From positions 37,266 through 74,471 of the forward strand of contig NZ_JAGXJW010000039.1 in the NCBI RefSeq assembly GCF_019091135.1: a stretch of 37,206 bases of DNA. Direction: 5' to 3'. The DNA comes from Cohnella sp. GbtcB17 (GTDB taxonomy: Bacteria > Bacillota > Bacilli > Paenibacillales > Paenibacillaceae). Numbering within the stretch: position 1 is the stretch's first letter; each line of letters starts with the position of its first letter. A program made the translations under genes and the position numbers. Positions 31,873 to 37,206 of the stretch are shown here, one piece after another. Below the pieces are notes generated by a model, which saw nothing but the letters and a program-made list of their open reading frames with translations, did not search any database and had not been told where the DNA came from.

Positions 31873-33480
<1,608 letters not shown>

Positions 33481-33501
33481 TTATTTCAACATAAGTATTC
33501 C

Positions 33502-33530
33502 AGCTTCGGCAAAAGCCGGAGCTTTTTTTT
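33502..33530 (+). terminator. Rho-independent terminator of pyrG
   Basis: AGCTTCGGC (33502-33510) pairs with GCCGGAGCT (33515-33523) around AAAA and is followed by eight T residues. Confidence 0.9.
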
Positions 33531-33548
33531 GCAATTGCCAGAAGTTAG

Positions 33549-33577
33549 GAAGGAATTCACGGTCGGGGCGCGAATAC
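33549..33577 (+). promoter_or_regulatory. Candidate sigma-H promoter of spo0F
   Basis: GAAGGAATT (33549-33557) fits the sigma-H -35 consensus (RnAGGAwWW) in every position. After 11 bases, CGCGAATAC (33569-33577) carries the GAAT core of the -10 consensus with two mismatches. The spacing is canonical. Bacillus subtilis spo0F is transcribed by sigma-H at the onset of sporulation. Confidence 0.55.
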
Positions 33578-33614
33578 GGGAAGAAGGAACCAACAGGAAG
33601 AGGAGGATCATGAG

Positions 33615-34013
33615 GTGGCCAAGAAGAGATTGCTAATTGTCGACGATCAGATCGGCATTCGGATCTTGCTGCTCGAGGTATTCAGCGTCGAAGGCTACGA
33701 GACTTTCCAGGCGGCGAACGGACGCGCGGCGCTGGAGATCGTACGCACGCATACCCCGGATCTTGTTCTGCTCGACATGAAGATTCCCGGCATGGACGGG
33801 CTTGAGATTTTGAAAAAGATCAAGGAAATGAACCGGGACGTCAAGGTTATCATGATGACGGCGTACGGCGAGCTGGACATGATCAAGGAAGCCACCGATC
33901 TGGGCGCGCTGATGCACTTCACGAAGCCCTTCGATATCGACGAATTGCGGGTGGCCGTCAATATGCAGCTGACGGAGGGCGGGCCGTCGCCGAGGTTTGC
34001 GGCTGGCACCTGA
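33615..34013 (+). CDS. spo0F: Sporulation phosphorelay response regulator Spo0F
   Basis: The 132-residue single-domain response regulator carries phosphate from sensor kinases to Spo0B in the sporulation phosphorelay. It has Asp10/Asp11, phospho-site Asp54 in LLDMKIPGMDG, Thr82 in MMTAYGE, His101 and Lys104 in MHFTKPF, all as in Bacillus subtilis Spo0F (124 residues). GTG at 33615 follows AGGAGG by 8 bases; an ATG at 33610 is out of frame. A sigma-H-like promoter lies upstream. The neighbours pyrG and fba are conserved. This gene is good evidence for a spore former. Confidence 0.96.
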   Translation: MAKKRLLIVDDQIGIRILLLEVFSVEGYETFQAANGRAALEIVRTHTPDLVLLDMKIPGMDGLEILKKIKEMNRDVKVIMMTAYGELDMIKEATDLGALMHFTKPFDIDELRVAVNMQLTEGGPSPRFAAGT

Positions 34014-34038
34014 GAATGCCTGGAAATATCGGAGCGAG

Positions 34039-34070
34039 AACCGCCGGAGACGACCGGCGGTTTTCATTTT
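34039..34070 (+). terminator. Rho-independent terminator of spo0F
   Basis: AACCGCCGG (34039-34047) pairs with CCGGCGGTT (34054-34062), and TTTTCATTTTT follows. Confidence 0.8.
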
Positions 34071-34110
34071 TACATGCTTCGGGGCGGGCGTTTTTCCAAG
34101 CGCAGGCATT

Positions 34111-34140
34111 TTACAATCCTACTTTCATTTGTGATATAAT
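34111..34140 (+). promoter_or_regulatory. Candidate sigma-A promoter of fba
   Basis: TTACAA (34111-34116), or TTTACA one base upstream, is 18-19 bases from a perfect TATAAT (34135-34140), 66 bases before the fba start. Confidence 0.55.
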
Positions 34141-34205
34141 AACGTCGCATGCAAGTCGGGCCGTAAGACAGCACACGACTTATTCAGAGCGCAGGAGGAA
34201 TCACA

Positions 34206-35060
34206 ATGCCACTCGTATCAATGAACGAATTCCTTCCCAAGGCGAAGGCGAACAAGTTCGCGGTAGGCCAATTCAACATGAACAATCTTGAATTCGCCCA
34301 AGCGATCACCGAAGCCGCCATGGAAGAAAAATCCCCCTTCATCTTCGGCGTCAGCGAAGGCGCGCTGAAGTACATGGGCATCGAGTACACGGTTGCCATC
34401 GCGGAGGCGGCAGCGAAGAAATCCGGCCTTCCGATCGCCTTGCATCTCGACCACGGCAGCACGTTCGACATCGCCATGAAGTGTATTCGCGCAGGTTTTT
34501 CCTCCGTCATGTTCGACGGCTCGCACCACCCGTACGAAGAGAACATCAAGCTGACGAAGGAGATCGTCAAGGCCGCTCACGCGATGGGCGTTTCCGTCGA
34601 AGGCGAGCTGGGCACGATCGGCGGCGTCGAGGACGACCTGAGCGTGGACGAAGCCGACGCTTCGCTGGCCAAGCCTGAAGAAGCGATCCGCTTCTACGAA
34701 GAGACCGGCGTCGACGCGCTGGCAATTGCGGTAGGCACTGCTCACGGCATGTACAAGGGCGAAGTCAAGATTCATTACGATATCATCGAAGCGGTCGTCT
34801 CCAAGATCCCCGTTCCGATCGTGCTGCACGGCGGCTCCGGCGTGCCGGACGACATGATCCGCAAGGCGATCCAAGCGGGTGCCGGCAAGATCAACGTCAA
34901 CACGGAAAACCAAGTCGCCTGCACCGCCGCGATCCGCGAAGTGCTCGGCAAGGACGCGAACGTCATCGATCCCCGCAAATATCTGACGCCTGCGCGCACC
35001 GCGATGAAGGCCGTCGTTCAAGAGAAGATCCGTCTGTTCGGCAGCAGCAACCAAGCTTAA
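34206..35060 (+). CDS. fba: Class II fructose-bisphosphate aldolase
   Basis: The 284-residue zinc enzyme splits fructose 1,6-bisphosphate into glyceraldehyde 3-phosphate and dihydroxyacetone phosphate in glycolysis, and runs backward in gluconeogenesis. Catalytic Asp82 and zinc ligand His83 lie in LHLDHGSTFD, with His180 in GTAHGMYKG and His208 in VLHGGSG, at the positions usual in the Bacillus FbaA group. CAGGAGG precedes the ATG. Bacillus subtilis has a transaldolase gene between fbaA and murA; it is absent here. A hairpin terminator follows at 35152-35174. Confidence 0.97.
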   Translation: MPLVSMNEFLPKAKANKFAVGQFNMNNLEFAQAITEAAMEEKSPFIFGVSEGALKYMGIEYTVAIAEAAAKKSGLPIALHLDHGSTFDIAMKCIRAGFSSVMFDGSHHPYEENIKLTKEIVKAAHAMGVSVEGELGTIGGVEDDLSVDEADASLAKPEEAIRFYEETGVDALAIAVGTAHGMYKGEVKIHYDIIEAVVSKIPVPIVLHGGSGVPDDMIRKAIQAGAGKINVNTENQVACTAAIREVLGKDANVIDPRKYLTPARTAMKAVVQEKIRLFGSSNQA

Positions 35061-35151
35061 GCGAAGATCGTCGTCGTATTCGTCCCGCCGCGCCGCGGCT
35101 TGTCCGCAGCCGGCGAAGGACGCTCGGCGAGATCTGTCTTTTGTACGGGAC

Positions 35152-35174
35152 AAGACGCCTGTCGGGCGTCTTTC
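35152..35174 (+). terminator. Probable terminator between fba and murA
   Basis: AAGACGCC (35152-35159) pairs with GGCGTCTT (35165-35172) around TGTCG and is followed by a T/C-rich tail (TCCTTTCCTT). The T run is interrupted, so termination may be partial. Confidence 0.55.
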
Positions 35175-35211
35175 CTTTCCTTCATCGAACGCGGTCGCCA
35201 CGCGCCCCCGG

Positions 35212-35236
35212 AGTAGATGAAGCATCTACTAGGAGG
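35212..35236 (+). promoter_or_regulatory. Hairpin abutting the murA ribosome binding site
   Basis: AGTAGATG (35212-35219) pairs perfectly with CATCTACT (35223-35230) around AAG, and the murA Shine-Dalgarno AGGAGG (35231-35236) begins at the next base. The stem could help or limit ribosome access. Confidence 0.45.
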
Positions 35237-35247
35237 ACCATGCATTC

Positions 35248-36498
35248 ATGGAAAAACTGATGATACGCGGGGGACGTCCGCTACGCGGAACGGTCTCCAT
35301 CAGCGGCGCCAAGAACAGCGCGATCGCGCTGCTCCCAGCCGCCATTCTCGCCGAATCCGAGGTCAGGCTCGACAATCTGCCCCATATCAGCGACGTCGAG
35401 ATTTACAAGGAGTTGCTTCAGGAACTAGGCTGTCGGGTCTCTTGGCAAGAGGAGACTTTGTCTATCGATCCGACCGGCATTCAATCGATCCCGATGCCCA
35501 ACGGCCGGGTCAAGCTACTCAGAGCTTCTTACTACTTAATGGGCGCTCTGCTCGGACGCTTCGGCGAAGCCACCATCGGATTGCCGGGCGGCTGCAACTT
35601 CGAGCCGAGACCGATCGACCAGCACATCAAGGGCTTCGAGGCCCTTGGCGCAATCGTAACCAACGAACACGGAGCTATCCGCATCCAAGCTAACGAATTA
35701 CGCGGAGCTAGAATATATATGGACGTCGTCAGCGTAGGCGCCACGATTAACATTATGCTGGCCGCTGCCAGAGCGAAGGGCTCCACGATCATCGAAAACG
35801 CCGCGAAGGAACCCGAGATCATCGACGTGGCCACGCTGCTGAACGCCATGGGCGCCAAGATCAAAGGCGCGGGCACCGAGACGATCCGCATCGAAGGCGT
35901 AGACCGCATGCACGGCTGCAGACACTCCATCATTCCCGACCGCATCCAGGCCGGTACTTATATGATCATGGCCGCCGCGACGCGCGGCGACGTTCTCATC
36001 GACAACATCATTCCCAAGCACATGGAAGCACTCACCGCCAAACTTCAAGAAATGGGCGTTCACGTCTACGAGATGGACGAATCCATCCGCGTCGTCGGCC
36101 AGCAAGCCTACGAGGCAGTCGACGTGAAGACACTTGTCTATCCGGGGTTCGCCACCGATCTTCAATCGCCGATGACGAGTCTGCTTACCCAGACGACGGG
36201 CGTCAGCATCTTGTCGGACTACGTGTACAGCAACCGGTTCAAGCATGTTCCCGAGCTCGCGCGGATGGGCGCTCAGATTCGCGTCGAGGGCCGCTCGGCC
36301 ATCGTCGAGGGCGGCAAGCTGAACGCCGCCAAGGTTCGGGCATCCGATCTGCGCGCGGGCGCTGCGCTTGTCGTGGCAGCGTTGACCGTCGAAGAAGGGG
36401 TGACGGAGATCACCGGTCTGGAATACATCGACCGCGGCTACGAGAGGCTCGAAGAGCATTTGCGAAGCCTCGGCGCGGACGTATGGCGCGAAGCTTGA
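35248..36498 (+). CDS. murA: UDP-N-acetylglucosamine 1-carboxyvinyltransferase
   Basis: The 416-residue cytoplasmic enzyme transfers enolpyruvate from phosphoenolpyruvate to UDP-N-acetylglucosamine, the first committed step of peptidoglycan synthesis. The catalytic Cys116 is in LPGGCNFEPRPIDQHI and the start MEKLMIRGGRPLRGTVSISGAKNSA binds substrate; cysteine at this site is the fosfomycin-sensitive form. Its place before rho matches the second Bacillus copy (murAB/murZ). ATG at 35248 is in frame with the conserved start; an ATG at 35240 is not. Part of the gene (about 35515-35720) is less GC-rich than the rest. Confidence 0.96.
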   Translation: MEKLMIRGGRPLRGTVSISGAKNSAIALLPAAILAESEVRLDNLPHISDVEIYKELLQELGCRVSWQEETLSIDPTGIQSIPMPNGRVKLLRASYYLMGALLGRFGEATIGLPGGCNFEPRPIDQHIKGFEALGAIVTNEHGAIRIQANELRGARIYMDVVSVGATINIMLAAARAKGSTIIENAAKEPEIIDVATLLNAMGAKIKGAGTETIRIEGVDRMHGCRHSIIPDRIQAGTYMIMAAATRGDVLIDNIIPKHMEALTAKLQEMGVHVYEMDESIRVVGQQAYEAVDVKTLVYPGFATDLQSPMTSLLTQTTGVSILSDYVYSNRFKHVPELARMGAQIRVEGRSAIVEGGKLNAAKVRASDLRAGAALVVAALTVEEGVTEITGLEYIDRGYERLEEHLRSLGADVWREA

Positions 36499-36552
36499 GC
36501 GGCGGCAGCCGCTCGGGCGCTGCGCACATCCTAATATGAAGTGGGGATTGTA

Positions 36553-37206
36553 TTGACGGATTTTAAAATGTCCGATCTGGAAGGTCTCAGCCTGACCCAG
36601 CTCTACAAGCTGGCGAAGGACCTTCAGATCGCAGGCTACAGCCAGATGATCAAAAAGGAGCTCATGATCGCCATCCTGCGCGCGCAGGCCGAACGCGGGG
36701 GGCATATGTTCCTCGAAGGCGTGCTTGAAGTATTGCCCGAAGGCTACGGCTTTCTTCGTCCGATCAACTATTTGCCAAGCGCGGAGGACATCTATATCTC
36801 GGCCTCCCAGATTCGCAAGTTCGACTTGCGCACCGGCGACCTCGTCTCCGGCAAATGCCGTACGCCCAAGGAGAACGAACGTTACTTCGGCCTGCTGCAG
36901 GTCAACCTCGTCAACGGCGAGACCCCCGAAGTCGCGCAAGAAAGACTGCACTTTCCGGCGCTCACGCCGCTTTTTCCGGACCAGAAGCTTGTACTCGAAT
37001 CGACGCCCCATCGCCTGTCTACCCGCATCATGGATCTCCTGGCTCCCGTCGGACTCGGCCAACGCGGCCTCATCGTGGCTCCTCCCAAAGCAGGTAAGAC
37101 GCTTCTTCTTAGTGAGTACGCCAACGGCATCTCGACGTGGCGCCCGGACGTCGATCTGATCGTGCTATTGATCGACGAGCGGCCCGCGGAAGGCGCGGCC
37201 CAGCTG
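36553..37206 (+). CDS. rho: Transcription termination factor Rho, N-terminal part
   Basis: The gene is cut by the window end after 218 codons. It has the Rho N-terminal helix bundle (from MSDLEGLSLTQLYKLAKDLQ), the cold-shock-like RNA-binding domain (GVLEVLPEGYGFLRP, then DIYISASQIRKFDLRTGD), and the start of the ATPase with Walker A APPKAGKTLL and LIVLLIDERP. Rho is a ring helicase that ends transcription of untranslated RNA. TTG at 36553 is chosen because GTGGGGA lies about 6 bases upstream; ATG at 36568 lacks a ribosome site. The last residues, ERPAEGAAQL, depart from the usual ERPEEVTDM. Confidence 0.93.
   Translation, partial: MTDFKMSDLEGLSLTQLYKLAKDLQIAGYSQMIKKELMIAILRAQAERGGHMFLEGVLEVLPEGYGFLRPINYLPSAEDIYISASQIRKFDLRTGDLVSGKCRTPKENERYFGLLQVNLVNGETPEVAQERLHFPALTPLFPDQKLVLESTPHRLSTRIMDLLAPVGLGQRGLIVAPPKAGKTLLLSEYANGISTWRPDVDLIVLLIDERPAEGAAQL

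Overview
The window comes from a GC-rich, spore-forming Gram-positive bacterium, most likely a member of the Paenibacillaceae (Cohnella- or Paenibacillus-like). This rests on the protein sequences, strong AGGAGG ribosome binding sites with frequent GTG/TTG starts, a sporulation phosphorelay gene (spo0F), the RNA polymerase delta subunit, and gene neighbourhoods matching the Bacillus subtilis regions speE-pbpG-ywhD, ywiB-argS and rpoE-pyrG-spo0F-fba-murA-rho. No insertion sequence, phage gene, tRNA, rRNA or CRISPR array was seen.

Layout. Positions 1-399 hold the end of an iron-siderophore-type ABC ATPase. Positions 612-3997 are a MoxR AAA ATPase - DUF58 - DUF4129 membrane protein operon. A c-di-AMP riboswitch (minus strand, about 4936-5072) precedes a secreted NlpC/P60 hydrolase. 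A minus-strand pair follows: an M1-family metallopeptidase and an unrecognised polytopic membrane protein. Positions 8695-16728 form a carbohydrate-sensing and uptake locus: an esterase translationally coupled to a YesM/YesN-type two-component system, then two LplB/LplC-type permeases and a solute-binding lipoprotein. Next come a small secreted protein with acidic DxDGDG-like loops, ywhD, a class A penicillin-binding protein (minus), speE and a chemotaxis-type receptor of unusual topology.

Positions 24149-29340 contain two arginyl-tRNA synthetase genes. The divergent one (minus) is read from a T-box leader with a probable CGG (Arg) specifier. The conventional one (plus) lies behind ywiB. Their 3' ends both run into tandem arrays of about 52-bp and 51-bp hairpin-bearing units. 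A leaderless subtilisin-like protease (minus) follows.

Positions 30976 to the end are the conserved core block rpoE-pyrG-spo0F-fba-murA-rho, with rho cut by the window edge. Regulatory sequence is well preserved. pyrG has a GGGC transcription start and a C-rich attenuator stem, as expected for CTP sensing by reiterative transcription. spo0F has a good candidate sigma-H promoter.

The least explained material is the pair of tandem hairpin arrays around the argS genes (one shows central triplets that flip to their reverse complement between copies), the duplicated argS with T-box control and a changed HIGH motif, the inverted-topology receptor, and the esterase fused by overlap to a sugar-sensing two-component system.
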